This document shows, one piece after another, positions 16,702 to 25,601 of a DNA stretch of 64,000 nt (positions are counted from its first letter, which is position 1; every line of letters begins with the position of its first letter). Source of the stretch: Nocardia mikamii NBRC 108933. GTDB lineage: Bacteria > Actinomycetota > Actinomycetes > Mycobacteriales > Mycobacteriaceae. The stretch lies in NCBI RefSeq assembly GCF_001613505.1, contig NZ_BDCM01000027.1, positions 40,174-104,173 on the forward strand. The letters are read 5' to 3'. Below the pieces are notes generated by a model. It was not told where the DNA came from and ran no database searches. It saw only the letters and a list, made by a program, of their open reading frames with translations. The translations under genes were made by a program, and so were the position numbers.

Positions 16702-17750
16702 GTGTTGTCTCCGATCGAAGCGCGCCCGCGTGTGGAGCGGAGTCGGGAATCGTCATTACGGTAGTCAGAAGTGCTCCGCTGGGAGCCGTTGGCTTCGGAG
16801 AAAGCCTCCTTGGCGTAGGCGTCGAGTGCGCGCGTCAGATGCGCGGTAATGGCGTGTCGCAGCGGTGTCGGTGTCTCGACCAGGACGTCGGCACCGTAGC
16901 TGGTGACGAGCGGGATCAGCCATTCCCAGCGGTCGACGTACAGCTGGATGATCAAGCCGCCGTCTGGCGTGCTGGTGACTTTCGAGCTGGTTTTCAGTGT
17001 GAGCCTGGACAGTTCGTCGCGGGCGTTCGGCGCGACCCGCAGCTGCACGAGCACATCGCCTTTGCCGTACGCCTCCATCTCGGCCGCCCACCAGTCCTGC
17101 AGATTGAACAGCTCGGGGTAGGCGAAGCGCAGATCGGTGGGGCCGAGCTGGTCGACCAGATTCAACCGGTAGCGCGTAACCGTTTCATCGATCGGCGCGG
17201 CGACGAGAAACCACTCGCCGGATTTCCAGACAATGCCGTAGGGCTTGACGATGCTGATGACCGGCTCGGTGGTTCCTTTGACGCGAGTGCTGAGCTTGAC
17301 CGCGGTGCCTGTCAGCAGGGCCTGCCGGAGGACCGGCAAGTGGCCGGACCCTTCGTCTCGCCAGTACCAGTCGGCAGTGTCGAAGTAGATACGTTGAGCC
17401 AGGCGTCGCAGTGCTTCGCGGGAGTAGGCGTTGGTCAAGCCGTCGATACCGGTGTTGGACTCCGTGGTGCGGGGCTGGTCAAGCATGCTGACCACGTACA
17501 GCTTGAGAGCTTCGTCGGCATCCAGGGTTAGCGAGGCCAGCGGCTGATCCGAGGCCAGCCGGTAGCCGCCATCAGGGCCGGGTACGGATTCGATGGGGAT
17601 ACCGGCGGCGGTGAGTTCCTCGATATCGCGGTAGATGGTGCGCTGGGCCACTTCGAAGCGTTGCGCCAGGGCGGCGGCCGAGACCCATTCGCGGGAGCGC
17701 AACAGGTGGACGATGCCCACGTGGCGAGCGTGGCGTTTAGTCGTGGTCAT
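16698..17750 (-). CDS. DeoR/WYL-domain transcriptional regulator
   Basis: A 350-aa regulator with an N-terminal winged helix (HVGIVHLLRSREWVSAAALA, then AQRTIYRDIEELTAAGIPI) and a WYL domain. The WYL-type segment appears as PYGIVWKSGEWFLVAAPID then TRYRLNLVDQLGPT, with a C-terminal WCX-like extension. WYL proteins bind small ligands or nucleic acid ends and control metabolic or defence genes. It overlaps the SDR gene upstream and the glycosylase downstream by four bases each, so it is embedded in the operon and probably controls it. The last 25 residues are charged and low in complexity. Confidence 0.88.
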   Translation of the reverse strand: MTTTKRHARHVGIVHLLRSREWVSAAALAQRFEVAQRTIYRDIEELTAAGIPIESVPGPDGGYRLASDQPLASLTLDADEALKLYVVSMLDQPRTTESNTGIDGLTNAYSREALRRLAQRIYFDTADWYWRDEGSGHLPVLRQALLTGTAVKLSTRVKGTTEPVISIVKPYGIVWKSGEWFLVAAPIDETVTRYRLNLVDQLGPTDLRFAYPELFNLQDWWAAEMEAYGKGDVLVQLRVAPNARDELSRLTLKTSSKVTSTPDGGLIIQLYVDRWEWLIPLVTSYGADVLVETPTPLRHAITAHLTRALDAYAKEAFSEANGSQRSTSDYRNDDSRLRSTRGRASIGDNT

Positions 17751-18469
17751 TCACCACGCACCGCGAGCCGCACCACCTGACCACTTGCATAGCGCCAGTG
17801 TGGCTGGGTCGCGATCTCGATGGCAACTGCCGCCACTTCGCTCGGCGACAGCGCCCGGCCCCAGGGAAGCGACCGGTAGTACTCTTGCGGATCGGTGACA
17901 CCCTTGAGCGCCAGGATGGATTCGGCCAGCGACGATTCCACCAGCGACGGCGCGACGAGGCTTACCCGAACCCCGTGCTCGGCCTCTTCACGCGCGAGCG
18001 TGGCGACCAGGGCCTCGGCCGCAGCTTTGGCGGCGCTGTACGCGCCGTTGCCAGGGCGCAGAGTGTCGGTGGTACTGGAGCCCAGCACCACCACCCCAGC
18101 GCTTCCCGCCCGCGCCGCCTCACCGACCGTCTGCCAGAGCCGCACCACCGCAGTGACGTTGTGCGCGAACACCGCATCGAACTCACCGGGATCGGTCTCG
18201 CCGACGCGGCGCTTGGACGACGGTGCGCCGATACAGCAGAGAACGGCCGACAGCATCCGTGGGTCCGCCTGTACCGCCGAGCGGAGCTGCTCGGTGCCCT
18301 CGTCGCTGGCACCGTCGAAGCGAATCCAGGTGACGCCCATGATCGGCTTCGGCGTTCGCGTGCGGTAGGTAGCAAGCACCGACCAGCCCGCGGCGGCCAA
18401 CTGTTCGGCGACCGTGCGCCCGATAGCCCCGCTGGCTCCGGCGACAACGGCGAGGCGGTCGTCGGTCAC
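17747..18469 (-). CDS. SDR-family oxidoreductase
   Basis: A 240-aa short-chain dehydrogenase/reductase. The cofactor motif VVAGASGAIGRTVAEQLAAA lies at residues 8-27 (GxxxGxG), and the catalytic pair is in NGAYSAAKAAAEAL (YxxxK). A serine follows the expected position in VVLGSSTTDTLRPG. It shares four-base overlaps with its neighbours on both sides (18466-18469 and 17747-17750). In this operon it would reduce a keto intermediate or oxidise an alcohol of the product. No specificity can be read from the sequence. Confidence 0.88.
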   Translation of the reverse strand: MTDDRLAVVAGASGAIGRTVAEQLAAAGWSVLATYRTRTPKPIMGVTWIRFDGASDEGTEQLRSAVQADPRMLSAVLCCIGAPSSKRRVGETDPGEFDAVFAHNVTAVVRLWQTVGEAARAGSAGVVVLGSSTTDTLRPGNGAYSAAKAAAEALVATLAREEAEHGVRVSLVAPSLVESSLAESILALKGVTDPQEYYRSLPWGRALSPSEVAAVAIEIATQPHWRYASGQVVRLAVRGE

Positions 18470-18867
18470 TCGGCCGCGAGTGCCGGTGCGTCAGGATGGT
18501 CGACGGCAAACATCTCGAGGAAGCGCATCTGCTCGTCCGGGATCGCGAACACCCGCCCGATGGCCTGGGCGTTGCGCTCGCCCGCTGCGTCGTTGCGGTG
18601 CAGGCGGACAACGGTGTTCGGGAAGGCGATCAGCATGTCACCATCGCGCACCAGATGGGCGTAGTACTTCTGCGGCAACAGCGACTCGGACAGCTGTACA
18701 GCGACCTGGAGGGCCGTGACGGCGGCGACTGTGAATTCGATGATGTGGATCGGTGTGGCCTCGTCCAGCAGGTGCGGGTACTCCCGGCCCTCGGACGTCA
18801 CCAGGCCGGCTGGCAGTTCGCCACCGGCGAGGCTCTCACGGATGACCACTGCGCGGTACTGGTCCAT
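18466..18867 (-). CDS. unknown 133-aa protein of the radical SAM/aaRS-like operon
   Basis: It starts at the ATG at 18867, ten bases after the aaRS-like gene ends, and overlaps the SDR start by four bases. The core IIEFTVAAVTALQVAVQLSE is hydrophobic but reads as an amphipathic helix. It is followed by QKYYAHLVRDGDMLIAFPNT, a strand-rich block ending in VVRLHRND. No metal or catalytic motif stands out and I do not recognise the family. Tight coupling on both sides suggests it is a required part of the pathway, possibly a small binding or scaffold protein. Confidence 0.75.
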   Translation of the reverse strand: MDQYRAVVIRESLAGGELPAGLVTSEGREYPHLLDEATPIHIIEFTVAAVTALQVAVQLSESLLPQKYYAHLVRDGDMLIAFPNTVVRLHRNDAAGERNAQAIGRVFAIPDEQMRFLEMFAVDHPDAPALAAE

Positions 18868-18877
18868 TTCAGGTCTC

Positions 18878-19885
18878 CTAGTGGAAGGGGAACAGTTGCA
18901 AGTCGTGGATCGAGCGGCCGGTGAACACCGCCAGCACCCGGTCGATGCCGAGGCCGAAGGTGACCACGTCGCACGGGGCGGTGTCGACGTCGGCATAGAA
19001 GTCCGAGGGGCCGTCGTCAATCGTGGTGCCGAACAGCTCGGCACGCAGCTGGGCGTTGGTGTCGACCATTGGCCGATAGTCCGCAGCGGTGCGCAGCTTT
19101 AGCCCGCCGTCGGCGCATTCGATGCCGTTGACGATCAGGGAGAACCGTTGTGCACGGCCGGTTTCAGGATCGAGCTGGCTGTTGTGCTTGAGCACAGCGG
19201 GGAAGTCGGTCAGCACCGTTGGTGTGCGGAGCCGTAGCTCGATAGCGTGCTTCATGAACGCTTCGGCCACTTCCCAGTCCGCGCCGTCACTGCTGTGCCC
19301 GTGGGCGGCCAGCCACTTGCGGGCGGTAGGCAATAGCTCGACGTCGGGCAGCTCGGTATCCAGTCCGAGCTGCTCGGCGACGGCCTCGTTGAAGCGCTGG
19401 ATGGTGACGTGGCTCAGATCGGCGTGTCCGGCGTGTTGCGTGCCGAACGCGGACTGAATTGCGCTCTGCACCAGCCCGATCGCCAGACGCACACCGCCTG
19501 GGAGGTCGAGGTTGTTGGCTGCGGTTTGGAGCATCACGAACTCGGTGGCGTGCATGGAGTCCGGTGTCTCGGCGCGCATTACAGGGCCGAGGTCGAAGAC
19601 CCGGTCGAAGGCCACCATCAGGCGGCGCAGGAATTCCTCGGGCGAGTGGCGCAAGTAGTAACCCTCGCCGGTGACCGGATCGTGGGTTTCGAACTGCCCG
19701 ATCGGTGCCGATTCCGGATACCGGGTCAGGACCGGCACGGGTGTCTCGTGGTAGCCGGCGGAGCGCAGGTAGTCCCGCAGGGCCTGGATGAAGAGCAAGC
19801 GTCGAGTGGCCAGCTCGCGCTCTTGCTCGTGCTGGTGCAGGAACTGGCCATACCGACGTCGGTCGCTGCTGGTGAGAACGGTCAC
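18878..19885 (-). CDS. stand-alone class II aminoacyl-tRNA-synthetase-like protein (LysRS/EpmA-type)
   Basis: A 335-aa protein corresponding to the class II catalytic core without the N-terminal OB-fold that reads tRNA anticodons. Motif 2 is VFDLGPVMRAETPDSMHATE (around residues 97-116), matching FRNE...HNPEF of LysRS and EpmA. Motif 3 is TFGLGIDRVLAVFTGRSI near the C-terminus with the conserved arginine. The middle has CADGGLKLR where LysRS has an E-rich segment. Such cores activate an amino acid as adenylate and pass it to a protein, small molecule or tRNA. The neighbouring S66 peptidase and radical SAM enzymes point to small-molecule biosynthesis; the amino acid cannot be deduced. Confidence 0.85.
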   Translation of the reverse strand: MTVLTSSDRRRYGQFLHQHEQERELATRRLLFIQALRDYLRSAGYHETPVPVLTRYPESAPIGQFETHDPVTGEGYYLRHSPEEFLRRLMVAFDRVFDLGPVMRAETPDSMHATEFVMLQTAANNLDLPGGVRLAIGLVQSAIQSAFGTQHAGHADLSHVTIQRFNEAVAEQLGLDTELPDVELLPTARKWLAAHGHSSDGADWEVAEAFMKHAIELRLRTPTVLTDFPAVLKHNSQLDPETGRAQRFSLIVNGIECADGGLKLRTAADYRPMVDTNAQLRAELFGTTIDDGPSDFYADVDTAPCDVVTFGLGIDRVLAVFTGRSIHDLQLFPFH

Positions 19886-19913
19886 GACTAATACCCCCGT
19901 GTGTGCTGCCTGG

Positions 19914-20852
19914 TTATTCGCTGGCCCATGGCCCGACCACCTGTAGCGGTGCCCGGCTGTTGGTGTCGATCTGTACCCGCGCGCCGATGGGCAGGGTGTA
20001 TTTGGTGCTGGTGTGACCGAACGGCAGGCCGGTCAGGATCGGGAAGTCGTAGCTGTCAGCCAGGTCGTGCAACATCGCCGTGGCACCCCAGCCTCGGGAG
20101 TTCTCACAGTTCACCAACTCACCGACCACCATGCCGGAAATCCGGTCCAGCACACCCAGATCCCGGAAATGCGTCAGCGTGGCATCAAGCTGCTCGATCG
20201 GCTTGCCCACGTCTTCCCACGCGAAAACCGCTCCGTCCCAACTCGGTTCGTACGGTGTGCCGAGAAGGTTGCGCACCGCCGACAAGCATCCGGCAACGAG
20301 CGGGCCCTCTGCGGTGCCCGGCCGCAATACAGTGACCGGTGCATCCTTGAGGAGACCGGCCGCCGCCTCGCCGCCGACCATCCGCACGAAATGCTGCACG
20401 GTCAGCTGGTCCGGTTCGGGACTGCCCCAGTCCCAGACCACCGAGGGGCCGTGGAAGGTGACCAGGCCGGTCTGGGCGGTGATGGCGTTCAGAATCGCTG
20501 TCGGATCGCTCACGCCGACAATAACTTTCGGATGCCGACCCAGTGTGGTGTAGTCCAAGCCGCCGAGTAGCCGGTTCGAGTTCTTGCCTCCGCCGGCAAA
20601 GACGATGCCTTTGATGGTCGAGTCTCGGATGAAGGCGTGGAGATCGGCGAGGATCGGCTGTTCGGGCGCGGCCCGGTACCCGAATTCCTGCCTGGCCGTC
20701 TCGGAGACCACCACGTCGAAGCCCGCGGCTTTGAGTGCGGTCAGGCCGCGTTCGAACCAGTCGGCGTCGGTGAAGGGCTCCGGCGCCGACGAGGTGACGA
20801 CGCCGATGCGGTCACCGGGCTTGAGCGCGGGGGGACGGATGGCCTCAGCCAT
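19914..20852 (-). CDS. S66-family serine carboxypeptidase (LdcA/MccF-like)
   Basis: A 312-aa peptidase of family S66, which contains the murein LD-carboxypeptidase LdcA and the microcin C immunity protein MccF. The nucleophile is Ser115 in VIVGVSDPTAIL. The glutamate is in FAWEDVGKPIEQLDATL, and the histidine in GLPFGHTSTKYTLPIGA. There is no signal peptide, which argues for a cytoplasmic MccF-like role cleaving aminoacyl or peptidyl nucleotides rather than periplasmic wall turnover. It lies 28 bases upstream of the aaRS-like gene and 48 bases after the B12-type radical SAM gene. This company supports a self-resistance or processing role. Confidence 0.85.
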   Translation of the reverse strand: MAEAIRPPALKPGDRIGVVTSSAPEPFTDADWFERGLTALKAAGFDVVVSETARQEFGYRAAPEQPILADLHAFIRDSTIKGIVFAGGGKNSNRLLGGLDYTTLGRHPKVIVGVSDPTAILNAITAQTGLVTFHGPSVVWDWGSPEPDQLTVQHFVRMVGGEAAAGLLKDAPVTVLRPGTAEGPLVAGCLSAVRNLLGTPYEPSWDGAVFAWEDVGKPIEQLDATLTHFRDLGVLDRISGMVVGELVNCENSRGWGATAMLHDLADSYDFPILTGLPFGHTSTKYTLPIGARVQIDTNSRAPLQVVGPWASE

Positions 20853-20900
20853 AGGTGGTTTCCTCCAGGATGATGGTCGATAGGACAGCGAACTAGGGCC

Positions 20901-22280
20901 CTACAGGCGGTCAACAGTGATCGAGGCTGTGGGGGTGAGGCGCATTTGTGTGGCGGCACGCGCTCGCGCCACTGTAGCCGCCGATGTCCACGGCGTTTGC
21001 GAATCGTAGTAGTCGAAGTGCGACCAGCCCTCCAGGCTGCTGGGTGGTTCGAAACCGGCTCGCACGGCATCCTCGTAGAGTGGTGTGCCTGGGTATGGCG
21101 CGAACAGGTGCACGCGGGTTTCCGGCGTCGGATCGAGCTGCCGCAACTGGTCTATCAGGGCGTAGGTGTCGTCTACCTCATCTTCACGTTCGCCGGGAAA
21201 GCCCACGATGAACGTGTAGGACCCGAGCAGCCCATGCGCGGCGATATCCGCAGTGACATCGAGGATTTGGTCGCGGGTGACTTCCTTTCGCACCACCTCG
21301 CGGAGCACGCGGTCGTTGCCGGATTCGATGCCCATCAGCAGGCGCGAGCCTCCACTGTCAGCGACCAGTCGCAGCAGCGGAATACGCGCCCGGCGCGCCT
21401 TCAAGATGTCGTTCGGATTGATCGATGCCGCCCACCGGATGTCCAGCTCGCCGTCGATGACGCCCTCACAGAATGCGGCGGCACGACGCAGGTTGACGAA
21501 CCAGTCGGCGTCGTAGAACTTGATTCCGCTCAAGGAGAAACGGCGGCGCAGGTCGTCGATGTCGGCGACCAGCCCATCAGCAGCCATCGCACGGTATTTG
21601 CGTTGGTAGGTCAGCTCATAGCAAAACTGGCACTTGTAGACACACCCTTGCGAGCTGATGTAGTTCAGCGTCCGTGGGGCCACGGTTGGATCGTCACGAA
21701 CGTAGTTCTCGACATCCAACAGGTGCCACGGGTAGTGCCCCATCAGACCGGTGCGAGGCGGATTGACCGGCCCCCGGACCAAGTCACGGCCACGACAGGC
21801 AACTAGACCGGGCACATCTTCCCAGGCAGTGTTGGCTCGAAGCGCTGTCACGAAGGCGGGTAGCGCGTTCTGGCCCGGCCCGACCAGCACGGCGTCGACC
21901 ATCTCGTGTCGCGCCGTCTGGTCGGGCAGCACGTTGACATGGGGACCGCCGAATACCACTGGAGGGCAGTGGGCTCGTTGCTTTGCCGCGCGCACCAATT
22001 CGAGAGCGTGGCCGATCTGCCCGCCACCGGTCATGATGCTCACCCCGATACACAGCGCCCGGTCGAGGTATTCATCAAGGAAGCGCTCCCAGCCAGCCAT
22101 GTCCTGCTGGTTGCCGTCGAACAGCACCACGTCTGCCAGGCCCTCGTCCATCAGCGGCTTGGCGATCGTAAGCAGTGAGAACGGCATCCAGAAGTAGACG
22201 TAATCCTTCTCGTGGTCAACCTTGGGATACAACAGGATCACCAACGGTCGTGCGGCGGGTAGCCCGAGAAGACTCATCAT
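20901..22280 (-). CDS. B12-binding-type radical SAM protein
   Basis: A 459-aa enzyme whose ATG overlaps the upstream radical SAM gene's stop (ATGATGA, 22277-22280). Residues 10-160 form a cobalamin-binding-like Rossmann domain (VVLFDGNQQD, VVFGGPHVNVLPDQ, VLVGPGQNAL), lacking the DxHxxG histidine, as is common in this class. The 4Fe-4S/SAM motif C-x3-C-x2-C is Cys213, Cys217 and Cys220 (SSQGCVYKCQFCYE). LLMGIESGNDRVL and YTFIVGFPGE are typical downstream elements. The class performs methylations or carbon-skeleton chemistry at unactivated positions. Substrate unknown; the operon suggests a nucleoside or amino-acid conjugate. Confidence 0.88.
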   Translation of the reverse strand: MMSLLGLPAARPLVILLYPKVDHEKDYVYFWMPFSLLTIAKPLMDEGLADVVLFDGNQQDMAGWERFLDEYLDRALCIGVSIMTGGGQIGHALELVRAAKQRAHCPPVVFGGPHVNVLPDQTARHEMVDAVLVGPGQNALPAFVTALRANTAWEDVPGLVACRGRDLVRGPVNPPRTGLMGHYPWHLLDVENYVRDDPTVAPRTLNYISSQGCVYKCQFCYELTYQRKYRAMAADGLVADIDDLRRRFSLSGIKFYDADWFVNLRRAAAFCEGVIDGELDIRWAASINPNDILKARRARIPLLRLVADSGGSRLLMGIESGNDRVLREVVRKEVTRDQILDVTADIAAHGLLGSYTFIVGFPGEREDEVDDTYALIDQLRQLDPTPETRVHLFAPYPGTPLYEDAVRAGFEPPSSLEGWSHFDYYDSQTPWTSAATVARARAATQMRLTPTASITVDRL

Positions 22281-23332
22281 GCCCCCACCTCCAGCGACAG
22301 CCGTGCCGACGTCCGGAATTCTGCCTGGGTGTACGGCGCTATAGCGCCGTGAACACAGTCGCGCAACCGGTCCTCGTCTGTGACCAGCCCGGCGAGGTCC
22401 ACCGTGTTGTCCTGGCGCAACAGGCAGTACTGCAACCGCAGATCCGCGGTGAGACGCAACGCCATCAGAGCGTCGTGGCAGGGATAGAACGGGCAGCCGT
22501 TGCACACTGGGCCGTACCAGGCGCCGGCCTTGCTGTCCTTGAGCATCAGCCGGAGGCCAGTCGGCAACGTAATGGCAGTCATGGGGTGTCCGAGGCCGCC
22601 CTGGGTGATGACCTCCTGCTTCACCGCCACTGCGGCAAAGCGCTCGGCGAACACCTCCAAAGGCGTGTACAGGTCGCGGAGCGTCTTGCCACGTCGGATC
22701 GCCAAACGGCGAGCGAAGCTCTCCGCTCCTTCATCCAGATCCTTGATGACATCGAGCAGCTTCAACGTCCGAATCCCGTTGCGGGAGCAGAAATCCGCCA
22801 GCGAAGCCACCTCCTCATCGTTGATACCACCCATCACGACGGTGTTCACCTTCACCGGCACACCAGTCTGCACGCAGCGCTGCAACGCACCGATCACCTG
22901 CGGCAAATCGTCCACACCGCACAGCTCGCTGTGCAGGTGCGGGTCCAGGGTGTCGATACTCATGTTGAACTGCGTGACCCCCAGAGACGCCAGGCGTTCA
23001 GCGCGCTCACCGATACGCGGGTGCCGCGAAATGATCTCGATCTCGGAAAAGCCGACCTCCCGGTGCAGGCGGCGCACCGCGACCTCCAGCGGCTCGTACA
23101 ACGCCGGATCGCCGCCGGTCAGCTTGATGCTGTCGATCCCGACAGCACGCACTTGGGCAGCGACAGCAATCAGATCATCGACTGCGAGCTCGCTACCCGG
23201 AGCAGTCGCAACCGCTTCGCCGGACGGACGGCAAAAGAAACAAGCACGGCCGCAGCGCGCGTTCAGCGTGACCCGGAACTGCGGCAGACGAGGCGCTTCA
23301 GCGCGGCTATTGCTGACATCCATAGCTGTCAT
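22277..23332 (-). CDS. MoaA-like radical SAM enzyme
   Basis: A 351-aa radical SAM protein and the first gene of the operon. The cluster motif is Cys27, Cys31 and Cys34 (LNARCGRACFFCRPSG), followed by SIKLTGGDPALY as in MoaA's GGEP region. The C-terminal region CNGCPFYPCHDALMALRLTA, with a further cysteine in LQYCLL, resembles the second cluster site of MoaA (CxxC...RLTxDGxLxxC). MoaA makes 3',8-cyclo-GTP. A relative outside a molybdopterin operon may act on a different nucleoside. An ATG nine bases downstream is an alternative start. No moaC, moaD or moaE gene is near. Confidence 0.85.
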   Translation of the reverse strand: MTAMDVSNSRAEAPRLPQFRVTLNARCGRACFFCRPSGEAVATAPGSELAVDDLIAVAAQVRAVGIDSIKLTGGDPALYEPLEVAVRRLHREVGFSEIEIISRHPRIGERAERLASLGVTQFNMSIDTLDPHLHSELCGVDDLPQVIGALQRCVQTGVPVKVNTVVMGGINDEEVASLADFCSRNGIRTLKLLDVIKDLDEGAESFARRLAIRRGKTLRDLYTPLEVFAERFAAVAVKQEVITQGGLGHPMTAITLPTGLRLMLKDSKAGAWYGPVCNGCPFYPCHDALMALRLTADLRLQYCLLRQDNTVDLAGLVTDEDRLRDCVHGAIAPYTQAEFRTSARLSLEVGA

Positions 23333-23605
23333 GGTCTGCCCGAAAAACGCTCAGCGTCAACGAAATACCCGTCTTCGCACTGTCATAGATAATCTTGCCC
23401 ACCCCGCGAGATGCTGACATTACTGACACGCCCGCCGTGAGTCTGGCGGGTTGGGGACCGCTGCGACCACGAGCGGCTGGAGACCAAGTGGTGACACGAA
23501 GACACAGACCAAATTCTTCCGAAGAGGTCACTTACCCGTCTTGCGCTGCGGGCCTCCCTAAATGGTTGATGTTCCTTGTCGGTGGTGCCGTCTACTGTGC
23601 CCGGC

Positions 23606-24502
23606 ATGTCCCTGGACCATCTTGCTGATATCGCAGTCGAGTTGGCTGCGACAACCGAGGACGCACTCCGAAACTCGGTGGACGAGATCGAACGCGCTTC
23701 GCGCAGTTGTGGTTTAACGGTTGTGCCGGCGAGGATCGAGTCCAGCGGGATCGTTCTCGATCCGATGATGAACGCCAGTGGCGTCGTTGACCTCGCTGCC
23801 TCCGTCAACGCCAGGATGATGTACCTGGATCGCGAACTTGCGGACACCGCACCGATCATCGCCAGCATTCGAGACCATGACGTTGCACCTGAAGACAACC
23901 AGGCGTGGAACTCGCTTCTGGCGGCCCTCCGGAAGATCAACGGATTCACCTGCCGGATCGAACTCGGATTCGCACACGCCGGCATCGCTCATACCTGGGC
24001 TTGTGGAGCCTCCTGGATCGATGACTTCGAAGAAATCGCCGACACCGTCGCAACCATGACGACAGCCCCTCCGGCCCGTCCCAACGACGACGAAGCAGAC
24101 AGCGCACTCGCCGAGACCCTTGCGTCGGATCCAGCATTCCGGCGCGGTCGCACTAGACAGGAACACGAAGCTGCTGCTCATGCGCTTCCCGCCGTAGCGG
24201 CGCTGCAAGATACCGACAGTCCCTGGAAGACCATAAGCATTATCCAGCGCGCTCAGAACCTGCTCCAACAGCAGAGCTATGCACTGGTTGATGACCTCGA
24301 GAGCCGACTCGACAAGCTGGCGGAATCACTCGCATCAACCGATGAGTTCCGTACGGCCAGAACGGCCGAAGGACGCCGGAAAGTCACACAAAAGTGGCTC
24401 ATGACGCATCACACCAACGGGCTCCGGATGCCGAACGCATTAACCGCCGAACTCGCCGCTGCCGCATCCCGCCACCCCGGACCACAGCTCGGCCTGCTCT
24501 GA
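23606..24502 (+). CDS. hypothetical protein (298 aa), helical
   Basis: A 298-aa protein started at the ATG at 23606 (MSLDHLADIAVELAATTEDA). It is rich in alanine, glutamate and aspartate and appears almost wholly helical. Stretches such as QRAQNLLQQQSYALVDDLES near residue 225 could form a coiled coil. No catalytic or membrane motif is recognised. It begins about 270 bases from the radical SAM operon in the divergent direction and could share its promoter region, but nothing links it functionally. Confidence 0.65.
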   Translation: MSLDHLADIAVELAATTEDALRNSVDEIERASRSCGLTVVPARIESSGIVLDPMMNASGVVDLAASVNARMMYLDRELADTAPIIASIRDHDVAPEDNQAWNSLLAALRKINGFTCRIELGFAHAGIAHTWACGASWIDDFEEIADTVATMTTAPPARPNDDEADSALAETLASDPAFRRGRTRQEHEAAAHALPAVAALQDTDSPWKTISIIQRAQNLLQQQSYALVDDLESRLDKLAESLASTDEFRTARTAEGRRKVTQKWLMTHHTNGLRMPNALTAELAAAASRHPGPQLGLL

Positions 24503-24606
24503 GTCCCGGCTCGACACAGCTGCAACACCAGCGCAGGCGTCGGCCATAAGGGCCGGAACCAGGGATGCGCTACACACGTTCATCTGTGCGAGGGCAGGGG
24601 GCCAGA

Positions 24607-25350
24607 ATGAGAGGCAGTCCGGTGGGGAATCTGGTGTTGTTGGTGGTTCTCGTCGCAGGCGTGGCATCCGCGGTGGCGTACGGCCATTTCAAAACGATCC
24701 GGCTGGGCAATCTATCCGAAGACGATCTCGATGCCATGGCACGAGATTTCGTCTGGGCTGCGCGGACCGCGCCCGGCCCATGGGCGTGGATGATCATCAA
24801 GGACTGGCACAAAGACGCTGGCCTCACGCTCGCTCAGGTCATACAGGTACAGAGGTACGCACAGCGGCGGGGATGGATATGGCTCCCCCGCCGGAACTTT
24901 CTCGATGTGGCGGCCGGAATTCCCTCCCCAGCAGTCCAACTCACGCAACAGGGATACGACATGAATCATCGGCACGAACCCGGCCCGTCGATCAACTTCG
25001 CCGGGCCCGTCGTCGGCAACCCGACCATCGCACAGTCGGGACGCGACCAGAGCGTCGTGATGCAGATACGCGATCCGCAAGCGAACTCGGCCCCCCAGCA
25101 GATCAACTGGCCTGCGTTGGTCGAAGCCATCCGCCACGATCAACCAGGCCTGTCGAGCTATGACCGCGCCGCCACCGAACAGATCATCAACGACATCACC
25201 GACGCGGGCACAACGGGCCCCGAACCGGACCGCTCCCGGGAGATCTTGTCTTGGCTGCGCGACAAGATTGCCGGGTCCGTGGCCAGTAGCGCCGGAAGCG
25301 CCTTATGGTCGGCGACCGCAAGCTTCTTCGAGTCCCTCAATGACCGATAA
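24607..25350 (+). CDS. membrane-anchored hypothetical protein (247 aa)
   Basis: It starts at the ATG at 24607. An N-terminal hydrophobic segment (LVLLVVLVAGVASAVAYGHF, residues 9-28) is a signal anchor. The next domain is helical (LSEDDLDAMARDF to LTLAQVIQVQRYAQRRGWI) and resembles a winged helix, closing with FLDVAAGIPSPAVQLTQQGY. A distinctive strand-rich block SINFAGPVVGNPTIAQSG follows, then a helical tail. Similar glycine-rich blocks occur in small effector-associated proteins of bacterial conflict loci, but I cannot name the family. It follows the 298-aa gene by about 100 bases on the same strand. Confidence 0.6.
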   Translation: MRGSPVGNLVLLVVLVAGVASAVAYGHFKTIRLGNLSEDDLDAMARDFVWAARTAPGPWAWMIIKDWHKDAGLTLAQVIQVQRYAQRRGWIWLPRRNFLDVAAGIPSPAVQLTQQGYDMNHRHEPGPSINFAGPVVGNPTIAQSGRDQSVVMQIRDPQANSAPQQINWPALVEAIRHDQPGLSSYDRAATEQIINDITDAGTTGPEPDRSREILSWLRDKIAGSVASSAGSALWSATASFFESLNDR

Positions 25351-25601
25351 GGCATTACAGAACGCTCGTCGAGTCGGCCGAGCCACGACCGCCGCCTCAG
25401 CGCGGAGCCGGTGAATACGCAAATGCCGGTTTCCCAGTTCCGAGTCACCGGCTCGACCGAGCCCACGAACCGCACGAAACAGTTACCTTGAACTGATCGC
25501 GATCGCGGCGAAACGCTGTGACCTCCACGTTCTTCCAAGCACATTAGACTCGTACACAGATTGTCAGCGGGTTGGCCGTGGAAGCGGCAGGGAAGGACCG
25601 C

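Noticed and set aside
15895..16764. Plus-strand open frame (289 codons) across the DNA glycosylase gene
   Set aside because: Antisense to a HhH-GPD protein with intact motifs; no family pattern in the plus-strand translation.
23333..23605. Cobalamin riboswitch in front of the radical SAM operon
   Set aside because: The B12-type enzyme made this worth checking, but I could not recognise a B12-box-like conserved core in this 273-base region.
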